DNA of 64,000 nucleotides from Fischerella sp. CENA71 (GTDB lineage: Bacteria > Cyanobacteriota > Cyanobacteriia > Cyanobacteriales > Nostocaceae). The notes beneath the pieces are model-generated. The model worked only from the letters and a program-made list of their open reading frames with translations, was not told the DNA's origin and made no database searches. The stretch spans positions 186,001-250,000 of the forward strand of contig JANBVI010000064.1 of NCBI GenBank assembly GCA_024239075.1. Direction: 5' to 3'. Positions within the stretch are counted from its first letter, which is position 1, and each line of letters begins with the position of its first letter. The translations under genes were made by a program, and so were the position numbers. Below are positions 36,004-44,770 of the stretch, one piece after another.

Positions 36004-36927
36004 ATGACAAAATCAGTAGTAATTCTGGGTGGGGGTGCTTGGGGAAGTGCTTTGGCTGTTTTGGTTCAAGCCAATGGCCACAAAGTAAATGTTTGGTCGC
36101 GTCGTAGTTCGCAAACTTTGGAGAAACTCGTAGAGAATGCCGATATCATTGTTTCTGCTGTTTCCATGAAAGGTGTCAGAGATGTGATTGCTCAACTTCA
36201 GTCTTTACCCCTTTCTCCAGAAATAATTTTTGTCACAGCTACCAAAGGCTTAGATTTCCAAACTACTTGTACACCGTCGCAAATTTGGCAAGAAGCTTTC
36301 CCCAACAATCCTGTAGTTGTTCTTTCTGGACCAAATTTATCTCAGGAAATTCAACAGGAATTACCCGCTGCAACGGTAGTTGCTAGCAGTGTTGTCAGTG
36401 CTGCTGAGGTTGTACAGTTGGTGTTTTCTTCAAACCGTTTCCGAGTTTATACAAATGCTGACCCCTTGGGAGTGGAACTAGGAGGAACGCTGAAAAATGT
36501 CATGGCGATCGCTGCTGGTGTATGTGACGGTTTGCAATTAGGAACTAATGCTAAAGCTGCTTTACTCACCCGTGGTTTAACAGAAATGGTTCGCATCGGT
36601 GTTCACTGGGGTGCAAAGCAGGAAACTTTTTATGGGTTATCTGGTTTAGGTGACTTGCTGGCGACTGGTAACAGTCCTTTAAGTCGCAATTACCAAGTCG
36701 GTTATCAACTAGCTTGTGGTAAAACTCTTACAGAAATCCTCACCCACTTACAAGGGACTGCTGAAGGGATTAATACCACCAAAGTTTTGATGCTGCGATC
36801 GCATCAGCAAAATATTTCCATACCTATTACCGAACAAGTGTATCGCGTACTCCAAGCTGAAGTTACTCCCCGACAGGCCCTTGAAGAACTAATGTTACGC
36901 AATATCAAACCAGAATATAACGATTGA
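36004..36927 (+). CDS. gpsA: Glycerol-3-phosphate dehydrogenase (NAD(P)+)
   Basis: A 307-residue enzyme that makes sn-glycerol 3-phosphate for phospholipids. The Rossmann start VVILGGGAWGSALAVLV (5-21), SGPNLSQEI (about 108-116) and the catalytic-lysine region LGGTLKNVMAIAAGVCDGL are typical. The ATG at 36004 directly joins the dispersed TGACAAATGAC repeat array, and no Shine-Dalgarno sequence is visible in the preceding 20 bp. The short N-terminus is in keeping with the family's Rossmann fold, so the start is accepted. Confidence 0.95.
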   Translation: MTKSVVILGGGAWGSALAVLVQANGHKVNVWSRRSSQTLEKLVENADIIVSAVSMKGVRDVIAQLQSLPLSPEIIFVTATKGLDFQTTCTPSQIWQEAFPNNPVVVLSGPNLSQEIQQELPAATVVASSVVSAAEVVQLVFSSNRFRVYTNADPLGVELGGTLKNVMAIAAGVCDGLQLGTNAKAALLTRGLTEMVRIGVHWGAKQETFYGLSGLGDLLATGNSPLSRNYQVGYQLACGKTLTEILTHLQGTAEGINTTKVLMLRSHQQNISIPITEQVYRVLQAEVTPRQALEELMLRNIKPEYND

Positions 36928-36941
36928 GTGGTTGGTGCTTG

Positions 36942-36971
36942 GTAGAGACGCGATGTTCCTCGCGTCTCTAC
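36942..36971. repeat. Perfect 12-bp palindromic repeat (possible terminator)
   Basis: GTAGAGACGCGA (36942-36953) and TCGCGTCTCTAC (36960-36971) around a 6-nt loop, 14 bp after the gpsA stop. It is a known type of cyanobacterial REP element; degenerate relatives lie at 24618-24645 and near 60056. It may also act as a terminator, but no T-run follows. Confidence 0.8.
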
Positions 36972-37421
36972 ATTAGTAGTTGCTTGGAATCCCAACAACA
37001 AATACTAAACATGAATTACCAAAATTCCCTGACGAAAAAATATCAAATCTTCAGGAAAGTATCTGCATAGCTATGTAGATATGACTATGCCTGTAAAAAA
37101 ATAAGTTTTTCACTGATAAATGTTTATACCTGCTCATAACAGTCACCGTCAAGCCCGACTACAGTTGAAATTGTAACTAGAAGATTGGTGATTTATAGTC
37201 TGGTCTTGCCTTTGGATAGCTATTGGTTCATAGGTAAAGCCAGGCGAACAGCTGAATTACGGAGATGTAAGAATAAAAACCAGTATGGTTTTTTGGGAAA
37301 AAAACCCAAATATTACTCAAAACCGTGTTAGTTCTTCGTAAATCACGGGAACAATAGCAACAGTTGATTAGATTTAGCTGACCGCAATCTATTGTTACCT
37401 GGAGCAATTGAGACGATCCTT
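36972..37421. promoter_or_regulatory. Long upstream region of sigC
   Basis: About 450 bp without a gene. It includes a hairpin TTTGGG-AAAAAAA-CCCAAA (37292-37310) and, closer to the gene, AACAATAG...CTATTGTT inverted arms (about 37350-37396). These may shape the sigC leader. No certain promoter was assigned. Confidence 0.4.
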
Positions 37422-38672
37422 ATGCCAGCAACATCCTTTTACGCAGATGCCGCCTACGAAACCCAACAACTTCCTCAGATGTTTGATCCAGATTTAACTA
37501 TTGATGAAACTGAATTAGAGGTAGAAGATATCGAAGAGTTGCAGATGGTTTCTCAAGATCCCGCCAGCTCTGCTGTTAATCCTAACCGTCGCAGCACAGA
37601 CTTAGTACGTCTGTATCTTCAGGAAATTGGTAGAGTTAGACTTTTAGGACGGGATGAAGAGGTTGCAGAAGCTCAGAAAGTGCAGCGCTACTTGCGGATG
37701 CGGATAGTTTTGTCTAATGCTGCCAAGCAAGGAGATGAAATACTTGTACCTTATCTTCGGGTGATCGAAGTTCAGGAGCGTTTAGCATCGGAATTAGGAC
37801 ATCGTCCTTCTATAGAAAGATGGGCGCGCGCTGCTGGTGTAGATGTTTTTGAACTCAAACAAATTTTAGGACAGGGGAAACGACGCTGGGCTGAAATTGC
37901 CAAGTTGACTGTCGAAGAATTAGAGAAAATCCAAAGTAATGGACTCCAATCCAAAGAACACATGATCAAGGCAAACCTCCGCCTAGTTGTATCTGTTGCT
38001 AAAAAGTATCAAAATCGTGGTTTGGAATTGTTAGATTTAGTCCAAGAAGGAACTTTGGGTTTAGAGCGAGCTGTTGAAAAATTTGACCCCACCAAAGGTT
38101 ATCGTTTCAGCACGTACGCCTATTGGTGGATTCGTCAGGGGATCACACGGGCGATCGCTACTTCTAGTCGAACAATTCGCCTGCCAGTTCACATCACAGA
38201 AAAGCTGAACAAAATCAAAAAAGCTCAACGTAAAATTGCTCAGGAAAAAGGTCGGACTCCAACTCTAGAAGACTTAGCCCAAGAGTTAGAAATGACACCA
38301 GCCCAAGTTCGGGAGGTGTTATTAAGAGTGCCACGCTCCGTCTCTCTAGAAACAAAAGTCGGTAAAGATAAAGACACAGAATTAGGCGAATTACTCGAAA
38401 CCGACAGCGTCACGCCAGAAGATATGTTGATGCGAGAATCTTTACAAAGAGACTTACACCACCTCTTGGCAGATTTAACCACCCGCGAGCGAGACGTTAT
38501 TTTAATGCGGTTTGGGCTAGCAGACGGTCATCCTTACTCGCTAGCAGAAATTGGACGCGCTCTTGAGCTATCACGGGAACGAGTACGTCAAATTGAATCC
38601 AAAGCACTACAAAAGCTGCGCCAACCCAAGCGACGCAACCTGATTCGCGACTATATGGAGTCTCTTAGTTAG
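37422..38672 (+). CDS. sigC: Group 2 RNA polymerase sigma factor SigC
   Basis: A 416-residue sigma-70 factor. Region 1.2 (STDLVRLYLQEIGRVRLL), 2.1-2.4 (KANLRLVVSVAKKYQNRGLELLDLVQEGTLGLERAVEKFDPTKGYRFSTYAYWWIRQGITRAI), region 3 (LPVHITEKLNKIKKAQR) and the region 4 HTH (YSLAEIGRALELSRERVRQIESKALQKLRQP) are all intact. The N-terminus MPATSFYADAAY and the position before furA match SigC of Anabaena PCC 7120, as I recall. SigC there is linked to heterocyst development. The ATG at 37422 is preferred to a TTG ten codons upstream. Confidence 0.88.
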   Translation: MPATSFYADAAYETQQLPQMFDPDLTIDETELEVEDIEELQMVSQDPASSAVNPNRRSTDLVRLYLQEIGRVRLLGRDEEVAEAQKVQRYLRMRIVLSNAAKQGDEILVPYLRVIEVQERLASELGHRPSIERWARAAGVDVFELKQILGQGKRRWAEIAKLTVEELEKIQSNGLQSKEHMIKANLRLVVSVAKKYQNRGLELLDLVQEGTLGLERAVEKFDPTKGYRFSTYAYWWIRQGITRAIATSSRTIRLPVHITEKLNKIKKAQRKIAQEKGRTPTLEDLAQELEMTPAQVREVLLRVPRSVSLETKVGKDKDTELGELLETDSVTPEDMLMRESLQRDLHHLLADLTTRERDVILMRFGLADGHPYSLAEIGRALELSRERVRQIESKALQKLRQPKRRNLIRDYMESLS

Positions 38673-39003
38673 TTAAGAGTCAAAAGTCAAGAGTCAATGG
38701 TCAATGGTTATTGATTTTGACGATGGACAATGGACGATTGACCAATGACCACTTTTGCTCCCCGTTTCCACAAACTCTCACTAAGTTATAGGAAACTGTT
38801 TGCAGTAATCGAACCGCAGCTAAAAGATTTATTTAGTCAAGAGATTTTCCAGACGGGGATTACGACAGAGTGTGTTACCTATTAATTTCTCATTGTTAAC
38901 TGCATAACATTTAGTAAATATTCGCAATAAGATATCATTGTTGCAAATTGTCCTCAAGTTTTGCTATATTCTCAGCTGAAAGGGTTTGTTGAGAAAAATT
39001 AGT
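38673..39003. promoter_or_regulatory. furA upstream region with candidate FurA operator
   Basis: 331 bp. The first part (38673-38755) is a run of TCAATGGTCAATGG...GACCAATGACC repeats. At 38924-38944 an imperfect palindrome GCAATAAGATATCATTGTTGC, AT-rich in the middle, resembles an iron box and lies about 60 bp before the furA start. FurA autoregulation is known in Anabaena; the assignment here is by eye. Confidence 0.4.
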
Positions 39004-39459
39004 ATGACGGTCTATACAGCTTCTTCACTCAAGGCAGAACTCAATGATCGCGGCTGGCGTTTAACACCCCAGCGAGAAACAATTCTACACATTTTTCAGG
39101 ATCTTCCGCAAGGTCAACATCTCAGTGCTGAGGATTTGTATCACAGGCTAGAAACCGATGGCGAAGGTATCAGCCTGTCAACAATTTACCGGACGCTCAA
39201 GTTGATGGCACGGATGGGAATTTTACGGGAATTGGAGTTAGGAGAGGGTCATAAACATTATGAATTGAACCAGCCTTATCCTCACCATCATCATCACCTC
39301 ATTTGTATCAGATGCAACACAACGATAGAGTTCAAAAATGACTCTATTTTAAAAATAGGTGCGAAAACTGCTCAAAAAGAAGGTTATCAACTGCTTGATT
39401 GCCAATTGACAATCCATGCTGTTTGCCCCAAGTGCCAACGAGCATTAATGCCTCTGTAA
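39004..39459 (+). CDS. furA: Ferric uptake regulator FurA
   Basis: A 151-residue Fur-family repressor started at the ATG at 39004 (a TTG-started frame adds six residues). The winged-helix DNA-binding half has SLKAELNDRGWRLTPQRETIL and STIYRTLKLMARMGIL. The metal site includes HKHYELNQPYPHHHHH. The cysteines are C101, C104 (CIRC), C133, C141 and C144 (CPKC), the same set as Anabaena FurA, which is also a haem- and redox-responsive regulator. Located after sigC and convergent with a peptidoglycan-binding gene, the arrangement from which an antisense furA RNA arises in Anabaena. Confidence 0.92.
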   Translation: MTVYTASSLKAELNDRGWRLTPQRETILHIFQDLPQGQHLSAEDLYHRLETDGEGISLSTIYRTLKLMARMGILRELELGEGHKHYELNQPYPHHHHHLICIRCNTTIEFKNDSILKIGAKTAQKEGYQLLDCQLTIHAVCPKCQRALMPL

Positions 39460-39582
39460 CACTTGAGTAAATTATTGGGTAAGGTGCTGACATCAAAAAC
39501 GAGAAATCATTTGAACAGTTTTCAACTGAATGTGAGTGGGGATAGGCAAGCTGTAAGTATTAATACTGACAACTGAGCGGAG

Positions 39583-40758
39583 CTAATAGGTTCCGCTTCT
39601 CACGTCACTGAGACTAATACCGTAAAAATCTTGAGCTTGTTTGATAGCTCGTTTTGTTTCATCCCCCATCACACCATTAAGAGGCCCCTTGTAGAAACCA
39701 CGCTCTTGAAGTCGTCTTTGTATTTCCAAAACGTTAAATTCGCTCTTGGATTTAGAAGTAGGGTTTAGCGCACTGTACAACTTGGCTCGAGTCGTTGGGC
39801 CTGCGACTCCGCTTGCTTTGAGGTAATTATCAGCCTGGAAGCGCCGCACAGCATCAGCCGTATAAGGACCATAGTAGCCATTTGGTTCTCCCTGTAAATA
39901 TCCAGCTTTGATTAGTTGTGCTTGTAGGACTCTGACAACTTCACCGCGATCGCCTTGGGTAAGATTATCTGTATTTTTGGCTGGTTTGGCTGTTTCATTG
40001 CCATAACCAACACCAACTGGCGGTAATTTCCGCGTTGTTGCTGCTCCCACAATGCCATCAACTTTTAAGTTATAAGCTTTTTGGAACCGCTTCACAGACT
40101 CTTCGGTAATCGGGCCAAATATACCCGTAGATTTCCCGTAATAATAGCCTGCTACTCGTAAACGCTCTTGCAAGATTTTGACTTCTTTTCCTTCGTCACC
40201 TTTTTGTAATAGATTTAGATTACGGCGCTTGTTGGCTGTAGTGACATTTACTGTACTAACTTGTTGAGTTTGATAACTCACAGTACTGAATTGGGGAGTT
40301 TGATAATTCAAATTCCGGATTTTTGAGATTTGGTTACTGTTTTTGCTAACTTTTTTAGTAGCTTTTGGCCATTTTTGTAATGCTTGTAAAGTTGTTGGCC
40401 CCGCCACACCGTTAACTTGAATACCAGCAGCTTTTTGAAAACGCCGAACGGCAGCTTCTGTATCAAAGTCGTATACCTGTGTAATGGGCGCTTGATAAAG
40501 TCCTATATTGCTTAACTTTTGTTGCAAGGAACGAACAGAAGGCCCTTGATCACCTCTTTCTAATGCCAAGGCACTACCAACAGTACTGAGGACAGATAAG
40601 GTGAGAACAAGGGGCAGCATATGTTTCCAAGCTTTGCCAGAAAGACGTTTCCAATCTGGTGCTGCTGCGTTCTCCAACCAAGAACTCAAGGCAATTAGCT
40701 CATTAGTTGGCAATTCCTCGTAGGCAAAAGCTAGGTGCAAATACGCAAGATTGTCCAT
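39583..40758 (-). CDS. Multi-domain peptidoglycan-binding protein (alr1690-like)
   Basis: A 391-residue protein with four PG_binding_1 repeats (about residues 70-121, 186-245, 266-322 and 340-391), for example VRSLQQKLSNIGLY...AVRRFQKAAGIQVNGVAGPTTLQALQ. One hydrophobic segment (about 48-66, MLPLVLTLSVLSTVGSALA) could be a signal anchor. It should bind the cell wall; no hydrolase domain is present. It corresponds in position to alr1690 of Anabaena PCC 7120, convergent with furA across 123 bp without a strong terminator, so read-through antisense to furA is possible. Confidence 0.87.
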   Translation of the reverse strand: MDNLAYLHLAFAYEELPTNELIALSSWLENAAAPDWKRLSGKAWKHMLPLVLTLSVLSTVGSALALERGDQGPSVRSLQQKLSNIGLYQAPITQVYDFDTEAAVRRFQKAAGIQVNGVAGPTTLQALQKWPKATKKVSKNSNQISKIRNLNYQTPQFSTVSYQTQQVSTVNVTTANKRRNLNLLQKGDEGKEVKILQERLRVAGYYYGKSTGIFGPITEESVKRFQKAYNLKVDGIVGAATTRKLPPVGVGYGNETAKPAKNTDNLTQGDRGEVVRVLQAQLIKAGYLQGEPNGYYGPYTADAVRRFQADNYLKASGVAGPTTRAKLYSALNPTSKSKSEFNVLEIQRRLQERGFYKGPLNGVMGDETKRAIKQAQDFYGISLSDVRSGTY

Positions 40759-40783
40759 AGATTTCCCTACACTATTTTTTACT

Positions 40784-43700
40784 TCAAATTAATTTTTGTT
40801 CTATAACAGCTTCTGCTTGATGAATTAAGTTTCTCAAATTTTCGAGTATCTGTAAATTTGCATCCTGCCAAAAACCACGTTTGTGTGCTTCCAAAAGTCT
40901 CTCAGCCATATCACGCAAGGCGTACGGGTTTTTACTCTGGATGAATTCACTGACACTAGGATCGAATAGATACGCCTGTGCAATTCCCTCATACATATGA
41001 TCTTCTACACATTGAGTGGTTGCATCATAGGCAAATAAATAATCTACCGTCGCAGCCATTTCAAATACACCTTTATAACCGTGGCGCATGACTCCTGCGA
41101 TCCATTTCGGATTAACTACACGAGAGCGATATACTCTCGCAATCTCTTCTTTGAGAGTGTGGATTCGTGGTTTCGCTGCAATCGAATTATCTCCAAAATA
41201 GGTTTGAGGATTTGTCCCTTGTATGGAACGTACTGCTGCGGTTAAACCTCCTTGAAATTGGTAATAATCATCAGAATCAAGTATGTCGTGTTCACGATTG
41301 TCTTGATTATGTAAGACAATCTGCATTTGTGATAGACGTTGTTCAAATGCTTCAGGTGCCGAAACGCCACCTAAACCCCCTAATCCTTCTTGAGATTGAG
41401 GTGAACTAGTGTAGGCGTAGCAACTCCAATTAATGTAGGCACGCGCTAAATCTTGATCATCCGTCCAATTTTGTGATTCTATTAAACCTTGGAGTCCAGC
41501 ACCATAGGCACCTGGTTTAGAACCAAAAACCCGATAACGCGATCGCACCTGCGCTTCTTCTGAACTCAAGCCTGCTTGCATCCAAAAATCTGTTTCTTGG
41601 CGAACTTGATCTGCAAGGGGGTTTAATGATGGAGGTTCATCCAACATTGCTATTGCTGAAACTGCTTGGTCGAATAAGTTTATCAGATTGGGAAAAGCAT
41701 CCCGGAAAAATCCAGAAATTCTTAACGTTACATCCACACGTGGACGTCCCAACACTGACAACGGCAAAATTTCAAAATCTACAACCCGCCTTGCTGCACC
41801 ATCCCAAACAGGCTGCACACCTAACAAAGCCAAAGCCTCAGCAATATCATCACCGCCAGTTCGCATCGTCGCTGTTCCCCACAGAGACAAACCTAGTGTT
41901 TTAGGATACTCTCCATGTTCTTGGGTGTAGCATTCAATTAAAGTCTCAGCTGCTCTCCTACCTATATCCCAGGCTATTTCTGTAGGTAAAGCCCGAATAT
42001 CAAAAGTATAAAAATTATTCCCAGTTGGCAAAACCTCGGGACGCCCCCGCGTCGGTGCGCCAGCAGGGGCGCTAGGGACATATCTACCATCAAGTCCCCG
42101 CAGCAAGTGAGTAATTTCTTGGTGAGTTTTTTGTAAAGCAGGGAAAAGACGGGAGTGTATCCAGGTGAGGGCGCTTAAGTGTGGAAATGGGGGAGTGGGG
42201 GAAGAGATTAAGTTTTCTACGAGGGTGGCGGCGTAGTTTTCAAGAACTTCAACTGCATCGCCAACGGTGCGACAGGAATGCTGAAATTTTTCTTGGAGAA
42301 TTTGATGGCTGTGAGGTGATAGTTGAGTAGCGAAATCTGCTGTCAACGGATCAAAATCTAAACCTAAATCTTCAGCTATGGCGCGAGTCAAGCCATCATG
42401 ATGACGATTAGGATGACGAGCGATCGCTACAATTAAATCTCGTAGTTGTCTTCCGGTTGGACACTGCCCAAAAATGTGTAAACCATCGCGAATTTGTGCT
42501 TCTTTTAATTCACACAGATAACCATCGATTTTGCCAATTGGTAATTGTTCTTTGCCATTAGCCAATTTCAAATCAAGGTGAAGATTTTCTTTGAGAATTA
42601 ATTCTTGGATGCGATCGCAAACTATACTTAAACGTCCTGGATCTAAACTCTCCGCCTCGTAATACTCATCAATTAAATTTTCCAGTTGCTGTAAACCACC
42701 ATATAATTCTGCACGAGTCAAAGGCGGTGTCAAGTGATCCACAATCACCGCTTGGGCGCGACGTTTCGCCTGGGAACCTTCACCAGGATCATTGACAATA
42801 AACGGATACAAATGGGGAAGCGCCCCCAAAGCCACCTCTGGGTAACAACTATTGGACAAAGCCACACTCTTACCCGGTAGCCATTCCAAATTTCCATGTT
42901 TACCCACATGCACCACAGCATCCGCACCAAAACATTCTCTTACCCAGTAATAAAAAGCCAAATAAGCATGAGTTGGTTCCAAATCTGGCGCATGATAATT
43001 CAAACTAGGATCAAGATCATAGCCCCGCGCTGGCTGAATACCTATGAAAATATTACCAAGTTGAATACCGGGGATGGGGAAACAAGAAGACACGGGGACG
43101 TGGGGACGCGGTGAGAGGGGGAATTTCTCTGTGTCATCACAAATACTTTCCCAACGTTCGCCGATACCCTGCTGCACTTCTTGGGGCAAACTGGCAAAAT
43201 ACTCCTGATACTCTTGTTCAGAAACATTTTGCTTTACCGACCGCAATTCCCTACCTTCTGGATCATTTGTTATCCCAGCAGTAAGAAGTTGGATTAATTG
43301 ATCACCAGTAGCAGGAAGATTATCTACCTCGTACCCCTCTAACTGTAAAGCTTGTAGAATTTCCACGCAACTTGCGGGTGTATCTAATCCTACACCATTG
43401 GCAATGCGACCATCACGGGTGGGATAATTTGCCAAAATCAGAGCAATACGTCGTTCTTGGGGTGGTTTAGAACGTAGACGCACCCATTTAGCCGCTAATT
43501 CAGCGACAAACTCAATGCGATCGCTCACTGGTTCATATACCATCACATCAGTTTCTAATTGAGGATGGCGGGTTTGCACTGTTTTAAAAGATACAGCCCG
43601 ACTAATGATGCGTCCATCTACTTCTGGTAGTGCCACATTCATGGCTACGTCACGGGGGGAAAGTCCTTGAAACTGCGATCGCCACTGTTCCACACCACCA

Positions 43701-44677
43701 CCGCTTAAAATTACCTGTAATACAGGCACATCCAATTTTTGCCATAGTTCTAGTTGGGGTGCTTCTGTTTCCAACCGTGCCAAAGAAAAGCTTGTAGTAT
43801 TTAGTAGTACAGATATTGGCTGTGAATCTTTGGGTTGGAAAAATTCGCTCAATTCTTCTTGTACATCAAGTTCACGCAGCGAAGAAACAAACACTGGTAC
43901 AGGTTCTAAATTCCGTTTTGCCAAAGCTCCGCACAAAGCATCAATGACTTTGGTATTACCAGCCAGATAATGAGCGCGGTAGAAGAGGATACCGACTTTG
44001 GACAAAGACACGGGGACACGGGGACACGGGGATACGGGGAATTGTTCTCTCTTTGCGTCTCCCTCTCTCCTTGTCTCCGCGTCTTTATAAGCGCCATCGC
44101 GTCTCCCTCTCTCCATGTCTTCTCCATGCCCTTCATACAACCCGACACGTGGCACAATTTGGGGTGGTGATGGTTTAAAGGAAGTGCAAAGGCAATGATC
44201 GGCAACATATTTTAGGGCATTAGCAATATTTTCTGTACCACCTTCATTGAAATAACGCCAGATTTGATTCACATTCGCCAAAGGCAGGGTAGAGTGAGAC
44301 ATAAGATCAGGATCAAGAGCATCATCGCCTGGCATTACAATTAGGGTTATACCATTGCTTTGTGCTATTTCCTGGACTACCTCTAACCCATAAGCCCAAT
44401 AGGAACGTCCTCCTAGTAAGCGCAGAATAATTACCTGGGCTGGTTGCAAAACTTGCTCGGCGTAAGTATCAATGCTAATTTGATGCTGCAAGTTCAATAG
44501 GTTAGCAACTCTAAATTCAGGAAAATTTGTAGGTAACTTGGAGATTGCAGCTGCCAAAGTTTGAATGTCGGTGTCAGCAGCCGTCAGCAATACAAGCGGG
44601 GCTGGAGTTTGTTCTAGGAAGCTTACACCTGCTGATTGAGGATTCCAACCTCCCGGAGTGGCATTAATTCGATGCAT
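40784..44677 (-). CDS. cobN: Cobaltochelatase subunit CobN, with two in-frame repeat insertions
   Basis: A 1297-residue large chelatase subunit, inserting cobalt in cobalamin synthesis. Family hallmarks: RIALILANYPTRDGRIANGVGLDTP, GNIFIGIQPARGYDLDPSLNYHAPDLEPTHAYLAFYYW, VVHVGKHGNLEWLPGKSVALS, RTGGDDIAEALALLGVQPVW and VDVTLRISGFFRDAFPNLI. Two stretches are repeat-derived and not CobN: residues about 182-225 (YEGHGEDMERGRRDGAYKDA...) and about 511-536 (SICDDTEKFPLSPRPHVPVS). The frame is kept. Cyanobacteria also have a close paralogue, ChlH; the motif set and the HGKHG... region favour CobN, but ChlH/CobN confusion is possible. It stands alone, without cobS/cobT. Confidence 0.9.
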   Translation of the reverse strand: MHRINATPGGWNPQSAGVSFLEQTPAPLVLLTAADTDIQTLAAAISKLPTNFPEFRVANLLNLQHQISIDTYAEQVLQPAQVIILRLLGGRSYWAYGLEVVQEIAQSNGITLIVMPGDDALDPDLMSHSTLPLANVNQIWRYFNEGGTENIANALKYVADHCLCTSFKPSPPQIVPRVGLYEGHGEDMERGRRDGAYKDAETRREGDAKREQFPVSPCPRVPVSLSKVGILFYRAHYLAGNTKVIDALCGALAKRNLEPVPVFVSSLRELDVQEELSEFFQPKDSQPISVLLNTTSFSLARLETEAPQLELWQKLDVPVLQVILSGGGVEQWRSQFQGLSPRDVAMNVALPEVDGRIISRAVSFKTVQTRHPQLETDVMVYEPVSDRIEFVAELAAKWVRLRSKPPQERRIALILANYPTRDGRIANGVGLDTPASCVEILQALQLEGYEVDNLPATGDQLIQLLTAGITNDPEGRELRSVKQNVSEQEYQEYFASLPQEVQQGIGERWESICDDTEKFPLSPRPHVPVSSCFPIPGIQLGNIFIGIQPARGYDLDPSLNYHAPDLEPTHAYLAFYYWVRECFGADAVVHVGKHGNLEWLPGKSVALSNSCYPEVALGALPHLYPFIVNDPGEGSQAKRRAQAVIVDHLTPPLTRAELYGGLQQLENLIDEYYEAESLDPGRLSIVCDRIQELILKENLHLDLKLANGKEQLPIGKIDGYLCELKEAQIRDGLHIFGQCPTGRQLRDLIVAIARHPNRHHDGLTRAIAEDLGLDFDPLTADFATQLSPHSHQILQEKFQHSCRTVGDAVEVLENYAATLVENLISSPTPPFPHLSALTWIHSRLFPALQKTHQEITHLLRGLDGRYVPSAPAGAPTRGRPEVLPTGNNFYTFDIRALPTEIAWDIGRRAAETLIECYTQEHGEYPKTLGLSLWGTATMRTGGDDIAEALALLGVQPVWDGAARRVVDFEILPLSVLGRPRVDVTLRISGFFRDAFPNLINLFDQAVSAIAMLDEPPSLNPLADQVRQETDFWMQAGLSSEEAQVRSRYRVFGSKPGAYGAGLQGLIESQNWTDDQDLARAYINWSCYAYTSSPQSQEGLGGLGGVSAPEAFEQRLSQMQIVLHNQDNREHDILDSDDYYQFQGGLTAAVRSIQGTNPQTYFGDNSIAAKPRIHTLKEEIARVYRSRVVNPKWIAGVMRHGYKGVFEMAATVDYLFAYDATTQCVEDHMYEGIAQAYLFDPSVSEFIQSKNPYALRDMAERLLEAHKRGFWQDANLQILENLRNLIHQAEAVIEQKLI
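43070..43147. repeat. Second in-frame heptad-repeat insertion in cobN
   Basis: About 26 codons built of GACACGGGGACGTGGGGACGCGG-type units. It replaces the segment just before GIQLGNIFIGIQPARG, where CobN proteins normally have a short loop. Reading frame remains open. Confidence 0.8.
44003..44134. repeat. First in-frame heptad-repeat insertion in cobN
   Basis: About 44 codons. Tandem ACACGGGG units (44010-44040) are followed by GTCTCC-type units in the opposite sense. AAAGACACGGGGACA (44004-44018) pairs with TGTCTCCGCGTCTTT (44072-44086) with two mismatches, so the block can fold as a large hairpin. It lies between PRVGLYEG and SKVGILFYRAHYLAGN, both regular CobN sequence. Confidence 0.85.
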
Positions 44678-44770
44678 ATTCCTGTCTGAGGATCTTAAAC
44701 TGTTTGTTAGAACGGGATCGAAAAATCATTAAATAACTGCATCTAGCTTCATTTTTACGAATTTTGGAAC

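Noticed and set aside
44678-44770. Cobalamin riboswitch before cobN
   Set aside because: The 93-bp gap is too short and has no B12-box-like sequence.
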